Source of the DNA: Fragilaria crotonensis
Lineage: Eukaryota > Bacillariophyta > Fragilariophyceae > Fragilariales > Fragilariaceae
Reading direction: 5' to 3'
Length of the DNA stretch: 64,000 nt
Assembly (NCBI GenBank): GCA_022925895.1
Contig: JAKSYS010000067.1
Span: 62,001-126,000 of the forward strand
Shown: one piece after another, positions 43,501 to 52,588 of the stretch
Layout: every line of letters starts with the position of its first letter
How positions within the stretch are numbered: position 1 is the first letter of the stretch
Program-made: the position numbers and the translations under genes
The notes under the pieces: generated by a model
Seen by the model: only the letters and a program-made list of their open reading frames with translations
What the model was told of the DNA's origin: nothing
Databases searched by the model: none

Positions 43501-43668
43501 GTCGCGGATGTATTGTTCCATGACAGTCTTGAAGATTTTGCCTCTTTTTCGTGTCTGACGAAAGAACGTGCTTCTCTTGTATAGAGACGGAGCTGATACG
43601 ATTCCTTCATATTCACTATTGTCATCATCATCGCCGCCGCCGTCGGCCAAGTGAAAGTCGTCCATCAT
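40591..43668 (-). CDS. DIS3: DIS3/RRP44 exosome exoribonuclease
   Basis: Catalytic subunit of the RNA exosome, a 3'-5' exoribonuclease of the RNase II/R family with an added PIN endonuclease. It is 1025 aa in one exon, close to the yeast and human lengths. The PIN domain (about 107-235) keeps four acidic residues, at CDTN (D112), LQEC (E140), NDAR (D190) and TDD (D216/217). Two cold-shock-like domains follow. The RNB domain has the metal-binding signature [15 protein letters not shown] (545-559), with D547, D553, D555 and D556. [23 protein letters not shown] lies near the RNB end, and a C-terminal S1 domain begins near YGIEGRVI. The N-terminal CR3 region ([11 protein letters not shown]) keeps only one of the three cysteines found in yeast and human. 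The first ATG (MMDD) is followed by an acidic leader. It is divergent from PIGC. Confidence 0.96.
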   Translation of the reverse strand: [1025 protein letters not shown]

Positions 43669-43985
43669 CTAGTAGTAGTAGTTATGGAGGTATCGATGTG
43701 TTGTAGGTTGTAGCACCACTTGTTCGTTGAGCATTATTTGATGTGCAAGATTTCGTTGGTCGGAAGATTTTTGTCCGTCAATCGCCCGGCGGCGATGCGA
43801 TGATGTGATTATAGGACAGTAAACAGTATGCCAGTACCCAATTCTCCATCTTGCATTTCCGTTGTGATCAGTGAAAGCAGTTGGAGCAACATGACGAAGC
43901 ACGACCGAGCGCACAGCTCTCGCGAGGAAAGACTCCCTGGTTGATTCATCTGCCCACCATTCTCGACAGAAAGTTATACAAGCAG

Positions 43986-45000
43986 ATGAAGCGAGACTAC
44001 CCACCGCTGTGGCGAAGACGTGACTACAAAGAGGATGCCAGCGACGACCATGAATCAATCACGTACGCTAGTCTTTTGAAGCAGTTCTCCTCCAAACCAG
44101 AACCCAAGCGATGGACGACCATCTGCAAGAACTCCTTCGTGGTCGGCCAGGAATTTGCACTGGCATGCTACGTTCTGGCACGACATCGGCGGGAAAAATA
44201 CAACGAACAATTCCAGCAGCTGTCCGATGATTGGTGCCATCTAGCGTGGTCGCTTGCAACAATCCTTGCGTCGTTGTTGATCGTCGTGGCCTTGAAAAAA
44301 TTCCAACCTACCCGCAGAAAATCAATAAGGTGGTTATTTCATCCAATCAATTTGACAGCCCGATTGACACTGCTCGCTGCTACACTCAAGATTCTGACAA
44401 ATTCGCTTTTGTCCGCTTCGATCCATACACTTGCAGTTGCAGGTTTCGCGATTCACTTGTTGGGTTGTGATTATACCTTCGCCAATGGCATGACAGTGAG
44501 ATCGGCTGAATCCTCATCTTCGTCATCATCAAAGCTTAGTCCACCACCCACAATGTCCAGTGCGGCCTTCTTCTCAACCATCCTATTGGCATCTCAACTG
44601 CAGTCCCACTGGAACACTTTGGTGTTCATTTCAGCATCTGTCATCGTCTTTTCCTTGCATCCTACGATTCAATATGATGTGCATACCAAAACACCTCAGA
44701 TGGCACCGTACTGTAAGTTGGCCAAAAAGATGTTTTGTGCATGTACATGTTTCTTGGTGATCAAAACGACCTGCTCAAACATTTCGCCACACCCTATTCT
44801 GCAAAGTCGTATTAGTGTCTATTTCCTTCATTGCCATGGGCACATGGCGTCTATTAGAAAGCCAACGTGAACAACTAGCCTATACCGGGATGCTTATCAC
44901 CATTTGTCTGGTGGCACCGTCCTGGAAATGTTATCTTCAGCACTACAAGGTTCACATCGCAGGGCCATGGGACATTGCACACATTACCATTGATGCCTAA
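43986..45000 (+). CDS. PIGC: PIG-C/GPI2 subunit of GPI-GlcNAc transferase
   Basis: Membrane subunit of the endoplasmic-reticulum complex that starts GPI-anchor synthesis by adding GlcNAc to phosphatidylinositol. Two exons were inferred: 43986-44712 and 44807-45000, with a 94 bp intron (GTAAGT...AAAG), giving 306 aa. Without the splice the frame runs on for a few dozen codons and loses the conserved end. With it, TPQMAPY joins FVLVSISFIAMGTWRLL, which aligns with human PIG-C, and the protein ends KVHIAGPWDIAHI, matching the family's IHGPWDEA. Other family features are the ARLTLLAATLKILT helix and IHLLGCDYTFANG. Several hydrophobic helices are present. The frame is open upstream of the chosen ATG, so a longer N-terminus with another exon cannot be excluded. 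It shares a 317 bp divergent promoter with DIS3. Confidence 0.85.
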
Positions 45001-45386
45001 AACTGAATGGGTCTGTCTGACGGCCAATACGAGGTTGTCCAATTAGGAGTACTCGAGTACTTGATAAGACACGATACTCCTCAGAGATTTATTTCCGATA
45101 TTCTGTAATTCAAACCTGCCGTTGATGCTCAGCGTTGAGAGGGTTGCCGAGGTTCATTGCTCTTGGAAATGACGATAAGTAACCATAGAAATACAACTGA
45201 GTGTTAATATTTTTATAGCAGAGGCCAAGTAGTCTTGTCGATTCCGATCCCACCAAACATTTTCAGTGCCGCAGCTAGTATTTATTGGATACCAGCCCAC
45301 GGAACGTCATTTCACAACATTGTCGTTGTCTTTGCTCGGCGCGAACGGGAAGGGTTAAATTCGACAATACGCTACTTGGCGTGACC
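45001..45386. other. intergenic between convergent genes
   Basis: About 385 bp between the stop codons of PIGC and the P-loop gene. No gene or clear repeat is seen. Confidence 0.5.
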
Positions 45387-46907
45387 TCAGCAGGAGTCTT
45401 GAGCACCAGCTGCTGCTGCGTGCTCTTCGATTTGTTGCCGAGACATGATTGCTTTATTCCCATTCCTCGGTACTGCGTGAGGATTGGCGATGACAGCGTG
45501 TCCTGGGTGGTGATCGTGACTGTCATTATGGGTGGAACCGACCTTGGTTTTCTTGGCAGGCGTGGCAAAAACCGGAGAGGAGGATTTGGCAGATGGTATT
45601 AATGTCTGGATCTTCATGGCACTCGCCAGGATGCCGTTAACGTCAACATTCTCCGCGAAAACTCTGAAGAAATCATCCAGGTGGTCCATAGCGTCCTCTC
45701 CACCAAGTTCTGGGAAAACCGGAAGGAATCCGAAGGCTGTCCTCGTCAACTGATATTGATGAAAGTATGACGATACCTGGTCTCGACAGTTCTCAAGTGA
45801 GTAGTATCCATCCAGCGAGAGTTTGTTGAAAATAGCTCCCATGACAGGTACTTGTCTTGCTTCGAAATAATTACAATTGAGGTTGAAAGAATCGACTGCA
45901 TGACCAACTCCAGAGGGACCCACCAAAATGACGCCCGGTGGCTTTTGTTCCGAGTACCCACATGCGAGTGCCACAGACGCATTATCGACTCCACAAATGG
46001 ACCCCACCGCAGGGTATCCAACACCATCAATTATCACAACTCGCTTCCCCGCAGCCAACTCGTTGACTGCCGCACTAACCTTGTGCAACATTTCGGTCGA
46101 AGATTCTGCTTCGCCAGCCAAAAATGCTCTTGTAAATCCTTTGTAAAAAACTATGGGACCGATGGGAACACAGTGAATGCCTACCCTTTCACAATACATT
46201 TGCAGCAACTGTTTTGACTCGTCTTGCGTAGCTGGCTTGATGTAGGCAATACTCGACGGTTCATAACCCATCGCCACCAGCGATCCCAACATTCCTAAGC
46301 AAACGCTTGTCTTTCCCACATTGGCTCGATCCCCCGCCACAAAGATCCTCAGTGCATCCCGCCGCGCGGGGGAAGCTGAAATCTTCCTCTTGCGATCGGC
46401 GGGGGACGAATTTTGCACCCCTAAAATCAACGAATTGAAAGTTGCCTTGATAAGAGTCATAATCCTCGGCGACGCTCCCTCCAGAATAATGTCTCGAGCA
46501 GTGACGCCCGAAACAATCTGAACTCTGGTCTCCTGTGACGATGAATCTTGGACTGCCGCCAGGAGCGCCGGTAGTTCGTCAGGGAGGGGATGACAGCCAA
46601 TGCGGAGAGGACAGTCGTTGTCGCCACAGAATACCTCCATGGATTCGTCCGATTCGTCGACTCGGACCATGCCAGCAACGAATTTGCGACCCCGATTGAT
46701 GGTGGGCCTCCATTGTTTCAACACCGACTCGGCGGATTGCACGTCCTTGTTCCACGATCCATACAAACAAAAGAGACCACGGACAACATCTTCATTGAGT
46801 GTGGATCGCAAGTGACAGATATCTTGAACTGAAATTGATGTCAGCCATTCGACTCCGGAGGCGTCACCGCCGTCGTCGTCGTTCATGGCCGATGATGGTG
46901 GTTCCAC
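45387..46907 (-). CDS. BioD/CobQ-like P-loop NTPase (AAA_26 type)
   Basis: A protein of 506 aa with a P-loop domain of the dethiobiotin-synthetase/CobB-CobQ class. The Walker A motif is GDRANVGKT (192-200). It is followed by KPATQDES (a BioD-like second motif), VVIIDGVGYPAVGSICGVDN (the BioD GAGG region) and PVMGAIFNKLSLDGYYSLE. The N-terminal 180 residues and the C-terminal 90 residues (Lys/His/Asn-rich, low complexity) have no known motif. The same fold is used by BioD and by the N-terminal regulatory part of some phosphotransacetylases, so the substrate cannot be told. No biotin gene is nearby. Single exon. Confidence 0.7.
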   Translation of the reverse strand: MEPPSSAMNDDDGGDASGVEWLTSISVQDICHLRSTLNEDVVRGLFCLYGSWNKDVQSAESVLKQWRPTINRGRKFVAGMVRVDESDESMEVFCGDNDCPLRIGCHPLPDELPALLAAVQDSSSQETRVQIVSGVTARDIILEGASPRIMTLIKATFNSLILGVQNSSPADRKRKISASPARRDALRIFVAGDRANVGKTSVCLGMLGSLVAMGYEPSSIAYIKPATQDESKQLLQMYCERVGIHCVPIGPIVFYKGFTRAFLAGEAESSTEMLHKVSAAVNELAAGKRVVIIDGVGYPAVGSICGVDNASVALACGYSEQKPPGVILVGPSGVGHAVDSFNLNCNYFEARQVPVMGAIFNKLSLDGYYSLENCRDQVSSYFHQYQLTRTAFGFLPVFPELGGEDAMDHLDDFFRVFAENVDVNGILASAMKIQTLIPSAKSSSPVFATPAKKTKVGSTHNDSHDHHPGHAVIANPHAVPRNGNKAIMSRQQIEEHAAAAGAQDSC

Positions 46908-47499
46908 AGGTAATCGTTGACTTGCATCTAAAGCGGAGTGATTGATTGCAATTTATTCGTCGAGAACCAGCGGTTTGTATTTGTGGTGCTAATGGCTAAC
47001 TCCAGTCGCGTCACCAACGAGGTGTGTCTGCTCGCCAACTGCTCAATGAGCTTTGTGTTCCCAAGGTCCCGGAAGCGTTCGGATCATGGTTGGTAGAGAG
47101 ACAGATTTTTGACACCCCTGCGCACCTGTACGAAGTTACGATCTCTCCATAGGCTGCCGGCAATACCAGGTAGTACAGTAGATCTATCACTCTACAAAAC
47201 TGTGGCAGTAGTACTGTAGTACTCCGTGTACTCCAGCCTCCAGTACGAGTGTGTGATATGCTGATATGCATACACCGAGCATGTTGCACAGTACAAGGTG
47301 CAACAGCTGCTCAGTACTCGTATTGTACTTGTACCGCGTGCCGGTACAAGTACTGGATTCACCTTGCTACGTAGTACTGTAGTACTGTGATACTGTAAGC
47401 CATAATGGAGTACAGTACGCGGTACGCGGTCTACCTGAAGATTTTTCGTCTATGCAAAATGAATGACACTGTAGACCTATCATACTCAGTAAAAATTCA

Positions 47500-47575
47500 T
47501 GACTTAAGATTCATGATTCATGCCATCATGTCTCATGTCTCATGACTCATGACTCATGACTCATGAATCATGACG
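47500..47575. repeat. ATGACTC/ATGTCTC heptamer array
   Basis: Roughly nine imperfect copies of a CATGACT-type heptamer (CATGTCT, CATGACT, CATGAAT). A simple microsatellite. Confidence 0.75.
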
Positions 47576-47944
47576 CAGGAGGTTCCGGAATATCTTCTTT
47601 TCGACGCTTATGTCGACCGACATGAAAACAAGTGAAAACGGTTACGACGAGTTTAGTGATTTCCAACGGAATTTTGCATTTGACATACTGGAGTACAAAC
47701 TAATTCTTTTATTCAATATGGTACACCTATCTAAATTCGTCGTAAGCATGGAATAGTAGAAATGTACGTAGGACAAATTCGCTCGAAAAAAATGTAAGAA
47801 GGCTTGGAAAAATGCACTGGTATCGACTGGTATGACAATCCGATGAATGAATTCTTCACGTTTGATTCTTATGGAATTACTTGAGATACTCCGTCGCATT
47901 CGAATGGAATTTTATGATTAGGAATCGTCAAGATACATATATTT

Positions 47945-48175
47945 TCGAGCTGTTTCTTAAATTTTCTTAAGTTTTCTCAAACTTTCTTAAGAAACTTTAA
48001 GAAGATTTGAGTTGCTTATAAAATCTCAAATAATCTACGTGAACCTGGTAATAAAATCGTGCCTTCTTAAATTTTCTTAAATAATCTCAAACTTTCTCAA
48101 TCGGACGTGAGAAAAAAGAAGTTGCTCATATTTTCTTAAACTTTCTCATTCTTTCTCAACTTTACTTAACGCAAG
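47945..48175. repeat. dispersed TTTTCTTAA/TTTCTCAAA word cluster
   Basis: More than ten copies of the words TTTTCTTAA, ACTTTCTTAA and ACTTTCTCA within 230 bp, irregularly spaced, with both orientations in places (TTTCTTAAGAAAC). It is not a regular tandem repeat. Confidence 0.6.
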
Positions 48176-48770
48176 ATTCCTATCTGTAACTCTTTGTTCG
48201 AAAACAATTTGTCCGAACGATAGTCTGCCAACGAGGACAAAATGAACTTACCGTATTGTAGAACAAGCTCGTGTGTAGGAAGGTGAAGGTGATATTGGTA
48301 TGACACAAATAGTTAATAGACAAACATATTATACATAGTCATTCAGGATTTATACATAGAAGTCTCTGAGGTGCGTCACGTTTTGACATGAGATCTGATC
48401 GTAAATTAAAGAATTTCGTGGTTGAGACATTTTCAATATGCACTGACAAATTCTACCAATCCTGTCATACGGAGTACGATACACTATGTAGCAGGAATTC
48501 CGGAACCTCCAGCTTTCAAGGTGGGCGTAGATGAGGATTTGAGAAACCATTACTTAACGGCCGATTGCCGTTAACCGTTATGTGAACGTCCCTAGCAATG
48601 CCTCCGCGCCCGCCACCAAAACAGTAGAATCGAGTAGTCTACTGGAGCACAAAAAATTGAAAAACTGATCCTGCGAAGCGCTTCCCATTTTCCCATAATA
48701 GTCCGTTCTGATCCCGCAGAAGCTATCTCACACTTTCGGCTGGAGCAAAGCAAATACAGCAACACCAACC

Positions 48771-49696
48771 ATGATACTCTACGCCTGCATTTGCCGAGCT
48801 CGTGACGCGGTCATGTTGGTGGAATTGAAGGAGGTTGGCGGCAATTCGGACCAGGTCATGCAGGCTCTGACGGAACGTTTGGTGGAAATCCCGGAAGCGT
48901 TGCCTTCTGGGACTCGCAAAACGTTTTCGCAGCGCAATACGGATACGGGGGACTTTTTCGGGGATCTAGTGGCCGCCTGCACGGGTGGTTATGTCAGTAT
49001 GGATGGAACAGAGCATTTCTTTCAGGTGTGGCACAGCAGCGGTCTGTTTCTTACCTGTATCTCGGATGATGCAGAATTCAAAGGACAAGAAGTGTAGGTG
49101 AAGTCCGTCGTTGTGACAGCGAATGTGGAATGTGCAATACATCTATAGTGCAAGGATATCAACCGGCTGCGGCTTGCATTTTATCGGAATTGTGTGAAAG
49201 GCACTCACAGCCTCGTTTTGTTTGCAGAAACTTTGACTTTTTGAAGGAGCTGGAGACTGATTTCACCAAGGAGTATTCGTCCTCTCGCATTGGCCGGGCC
49301 AAGGCCTTGAGCATGCAAAAGCAGTTTCTGCCCAACATTCGATCTAAGGTGCACTATTATAATATCAATCGGACGAAATTGTGCCGTGAACAAAAGGTTC
49401 AAAGTATGATGGACAAGATTGAAGATATGAAAACTGTTTTGGATCAAAACATTAGACTCATGGTAAAGCGTCAAGAAGGACAATTGGACGAAATGTTGGA
49501 AAAATCAGAAACTATGAAGCAAGATACCGTTGTCTTCAGAAAGAAAGCGGAAGTTCTGCTTTTGTCAGCGAGACGCCGACAATTTGTACGAACTTTGACG
49601 TGCACGATCATCAGCCTGGGTGCCATCTACCTTATCCTGGCCGCGGGGTGTGGATTTACATTCGAGGCATGTCATCCCAAGAACTCATCATCATGA
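48771..49696 (+). CDS. VAMP7: longin-type R-SNARE, VAMP7-like
   Basis: A v-SNARE for vesicle fusion, most like VAMP7/VAMP72, which act in endosome, lysosome/vacuole and plasma-membrane traffic. Two exons were inferred: 48771-49093 and 49228-49696 (134 bp GT-AG intron, frame kept), giving 263 aa. The longin domain covers residues 1-125 (MILYACICRARDAVMLVEL...FFQVWHSSGLFLTCISDD). The SNARE motif runs from about 163 to 220 (KVQSMMDKIEDMKTVLDQNI), with the zero-layer arginine at R189 in MVKRQEGQLDEML. A C-terminal membrane anchor spans 229-248, and the lumenal tail CGFTFEACHPK recalls the CGGFTWPSC end of VAMP7. The longin loop is longer than in animals. The ATG lies 5' of the conserved longin strand. 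Confidence 0.92.
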
Positions 49697-49890
49697 GGAC
49701 CTCTTCATGTTTCTCCTTCGTATTCTTCCGTGAGTTTGAGCCGCATTGTTTCAGACTATTCGAGCCCTTGCTTCTAGACTATATCTTCGCTCATGGCGTT
49801 CGAACACATACATAAAACCATCAATGCACGTAAAAGTTTCCGCTAGTCTGCTCGCTACCTAGTGACTGTGTTTGTTGTTGTTTGTTCGGC

Positions 49891-50775
49891 TTAGCTCTCC
49901 TCCATGGCTTCAACGTCATCGTCACCTTCAGGTTCTACCTCGGCCTCCTCAACATTGCCCTTCAGTTCCAACCGATCCAGGTATGGCTGCAAGTCATCTC
50001 CTTCAATAATGACAAGTTTCTCGTTCACACCTAGGACAGATATAGATGCATTATCCTTGGTGAGTTCATCATCTCCCGACACACACCCCACCAGCGCCTG
50101 AAGGGCGTGAACGATCAAATCGTCCTTGGTCGCTTCGGCATACGAGTCTGCATGTTTTTCAAGGTACGTACGAGCCGACTGGGAACGAGCACCAACGGCG
50201 GAGGCATAGTATTCGTACAAATTTCCAGAGGGGCAAGTCTGATAGAGATGTGGCTTTTGAGTGCGCGGATCCACCGAGGCCACCAAGAGTCCCACTCCGA
50301 ATGGTCGTCGAACATACGTTTGTGTCGTTCTCTGATGCTTGTCCGCAAGCTCTCCCATGAGAAGGTGAGGTGGTAAAGGAGCACCGTAAATGTACTTGTG
50401 ATTCAAACATTCATTTCTCATGTACTTCGCGAGGGATCGAGCGTCGGCTGTCAAACCAGCAATACCGATCCCAATGTGATCATCGATTTCTAGAAGTTTT
50501 TTCTGATGAGATGACAATTCTGACACGGAACGCTTAAGGGCACCAAGGACAGCGTGTGTATTGCTTCGCAATCCAACACAAGCAGAGCCCTGCTTGACAG
50601 ACTCCATAGCGTACTCCACCTGCGGTGACACTAGGTTAATACACAAAATTGTAAATACTCACCAAATTTGCCACATTACATGGCCATGTCATTCTCTATG
50701 TTCACTACTTACTTGCAGGAGACGTCCTTCTGGGCTCCAAACAGTCACGTCGGTGTCATATTGATTGCGGAACAT
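49891..50775 (-). CDS. PSMA1: 20S proteasome subunit alpha-6 (PSMA1)
   Basis: Alpha-ring subunit of the 20S proteasome. Two exons were inferred: 50775-50713 ([21 protein letters not shown]) and 50619-49891, joined by a 93 bp GT-AG intron, giving 263 aa. The alpha-type N-terminal signature continues across the splice as [19 protein letters not shown], identical in layout to human PSMA1. Other family segments are [36 protein letters not shown], and [11 protein letters not shown]. The C-terminus is a Glu/Asp-rich tail, as in other alpha-6 subunits. The intron right after codon 21 is well placed to divide the N-terminal gate segment from the body. Confidence 0.96.
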
Positions 50776-51365
50776 GGTCAAGTAAAAAATTCGGAATCGA
50801 TGGTGAACTCTATCTTCCTTGAAATGGTCAACACAGCAGCATGACCGTCACGGATTGGATGCTCCTCGCCCCTTGCCTCCCAAAGTTCCGTTGCGTTCGA
50901 TGAGCGTCTTTGCTAGATCCAAGAAATATCTCTATTGGAGCTCGTGAGAAGATAGGAATCCAAATGAAGGCAACACGATTGTATATTTTTTAATTACAGT
51001 ACTCAATTTCTCCACTACCTCTTTATATGGTACTACAGTACTCAGAGTAGATAATTGGAATCTAAAACGGTGCGACTGCTCGAATATATGCAAATAAGGA
51101 TTTCGTGTACTTTGACGAAAGCAGCGCTTTCACGGTGTATTGTACTGGTAGCTGGTAGCATTTTAGCATAGTGTACGTGAGTGATGAGTCACATATCATC
51201 GCACGTCGGACGTCATCGGCAATATCACTGACGGCACTTAACGCGAAGGCGGGAACGCGAACATCAAGGATCATTCCATAACATTTCACCCGATCACATT
51301 ACCAACGTTTATCACAAATTTGATTCTGCGCACATCACTGAACGACTGAACCACATCCATCAATC
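50776..51365. other. intergenic between PSMA1 and the SOUL gene
   Basis: About 590 bp between divergent start codons, presumably holding both promoters. GTACTACAGTACTC words occur near 51028-51045. No gene is seen. Confidence 0.5.
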
Positions 51366-52067
51366 ATGGGTATGATTTTAGGAAGAATCTCCGAGGAGAT
51401 GCCAAAGCATGTGGTCGTTCATCGTACTGCAAACTACGAAGTGTGGCGATATACTTCGTCATCAGTGGCGGCCGTGGTGCATGCGATTGACCTGAAGGAC
51501 CCCAAGACGAACGAGATTCCCACTGACCAACGCTTTTCTAGCATGGCATTTGGGATGTTGGCTCGTTACATTGGTGTTTTCGGAAATCCTCAGAATGAGG
51601 CATCCTCGACCGGATCTCACGAAGCAATTGCCATGACAGCGCCCGTCATTATGGATCCTCCGAGGAACAAGGAGAAGATCGCCATGACAGCCCCAGTTAT
51701 CATGGATCCAGCCGATGGCGCGTCGAATGCTTCGGGTTCCGCCATGAAATTTCTCCTCCCCAGCAAATACCAAACACTGGAAGAAACGCCCAAGCCCACC
51801 AACCCCGCCGTTAAACTAGAAATCGTCCCAGCTGGTCGGTGCGAGGCAGTTCGAACATTCAGTGGCAATTTCAATATGAAACGTGCAACTGAAGAGGCCA
51901 CCAATTTTTTGGAAGTGTTGAAGCAGGACCAAGAAAAGATCATGGTCATAGGAGACTGGACAGCACAGGGCTACAATCCACCGTTCACGTTGCCGTTTTT
52001 GAAGCGAAGTGAAATTCACGTCCCTGTTGACCCCGCACCATTCGATGGAATTGAATCACTGAATTAA
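51366..52067 (+). CDS. SOUL family haem-binding protein
   Basis: A protein of 233 aa with the SOUL/HBP fold: VVVHRTANYEVWRYTSSSVAAVVH at the N-terminus, a SMAFGMLARYIGVFGNPQNE segment, MKFLLPSKYQTLEETPKPTNPAVKLEIVPAG in the middle, and VIGDWTAQGYNPPFTLPFLKRSEI at the C-terminus. Family members bind haem or tetrapyrroles, and in algae some lie in the plastid or eyespot. The N-terminus here shows no clear targeting signal, so a cytosolic location is likely. Odd point: the conserved SOUL motif IAMTxPV occurs twice in tandem (IAMTAPVIMDPPRNKEK and IAMTAPVIMDPADG), and the 54 bp coding units are nearly identical. Single exon. Confidence 0.9.
   Translation: MGMILGRISEEMPKHVVVHRTANYEVWRYTSSSVAAVVHAIDLKDPKTNEIPTDQRFSSMAFGMLARYIGVFGNPQNEASSTGSHEAIAMTAPVIMDPPRNKEKIAMTAPVIMDPADGASNASGSAMKFLLPSKYQTLEETPKPTNPAVKLEIVPAGRCEAVRTFSGNFNMKRATEEATNFLEVLKQDQEKIMVIGDWTAQGYNPPFTLPFLKRSEIHVPVDPAPFDGIESLN
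51622..51717 (+). repeat. in-frame tandem repeat in the SOUL gene
   Basis: Two in-frame copies of the coding segment for IAMTAPVIMDP, separated by a short PRNKEK linker, within the SOUL domain. Base differences at wobble positions show that the duplication is not brand new. Confidence 0.8.
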
Positions 52068-52312
52068 GAATTAAGTGTTCCTGGATTTCTTTACGCGGTG
52101 GCGCACCAACTGTAGGCAATCCAGTTTGACAGTAAAATAGCATCGACAACAAGCACCTCAAGATCAATCCGAACATTTATTTTTTATTTAAGAAAGCAGG
52201 CCTCCTAGTTCTTGCAGAACATATCATTAACTCCTGCACATTGGAAAAAGCACGGAGGAGTAGATTTTCATGACAAAATTAAGACTCCCTGATTCATAAC
52301 GATTTGACAACC

Positions 52313-52588
52313 CTATGTAAGGGGTTTCAACCTTAGACCAGCCACGATCACAGGGGCCGAAGGAGGTTGTCCTGTCTTGTTGAAGCAAGCACCGGTGCAG
52401 CATTCAACGGGATAGGCATTGTAGTCATTGGTATGACGAGCCATTTGATTTACAGTGCAGCAAGAGCACCAAAACGAACAGCAGCAATCATCACATTCAC
52501 CGCAGGCGGTAGGTGGGATATTGTACTTCTCGCGCATCTTCCTCCATGTGCCAGTGGTGCGTGACAACAAGGAAGACGTGTCCATCGT
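52313..52588 (-). CDS. partial PLAC8-type cysteine-rich protein
   Basis: The C-terminal half of a PLAC8/Cys-rich small membrane protein. TWRKMREKYNIPP is followed by the Cys cluster CGECDDCCCSFWCSCCTVNQMARHTNDY, a good match to the second Cys block of PLAC8 (RxKxRxKYxI...CGDC...FWCxxCxxxQ). The first Cys block (the N-terminal half) is not visible upstream, where the sequence merges into a repeat-rich interval. It may lie in an exon I could not find, or the gene may be truncated. The start used here is the ATG of MDTSSLLSR. The frame remains open 66 bp further upstream. Confidence 0.5.
   Translation of the reverse strand, partial: TMDTSSLLSRTTGTWRKMREKYNIPPTACGECDDCCCSFWCSCCTVNQMARHTNDYNAYPVECCTGACFNKTGQPPSAPVIVAGLRLKPLT

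Larger units (their letters stand above)
46908..48770. other. long gene-free interval with simple repeats
   Basis: No gene seen in 1.86 kb. 47170-47430 is a GTAC/AGTACT-rich island. 47500-47575 is an array of CATGACT/CATGAAT units. 47945-48175 is built from TTTTCTTAA, TTTCTCAAA and AATCTCAAA words, including the palindrome TTTCTTAAGAAA. Confidence 0.6.

Noticed and set aside
44713-44870. Apparent frameshift at the 3' end of PIGC
   Set aside because: A GTAAGT donor at 44713 and an acceptor AG at 44805-44806 restore the frame and the conserved GPWD end, so an intron explains it.
47500-47575. Possible CRISPR-like array
   Set aside because: The repeats are 7 bp without spacers, which is a microsatellite, and the genome is eukaryotic.
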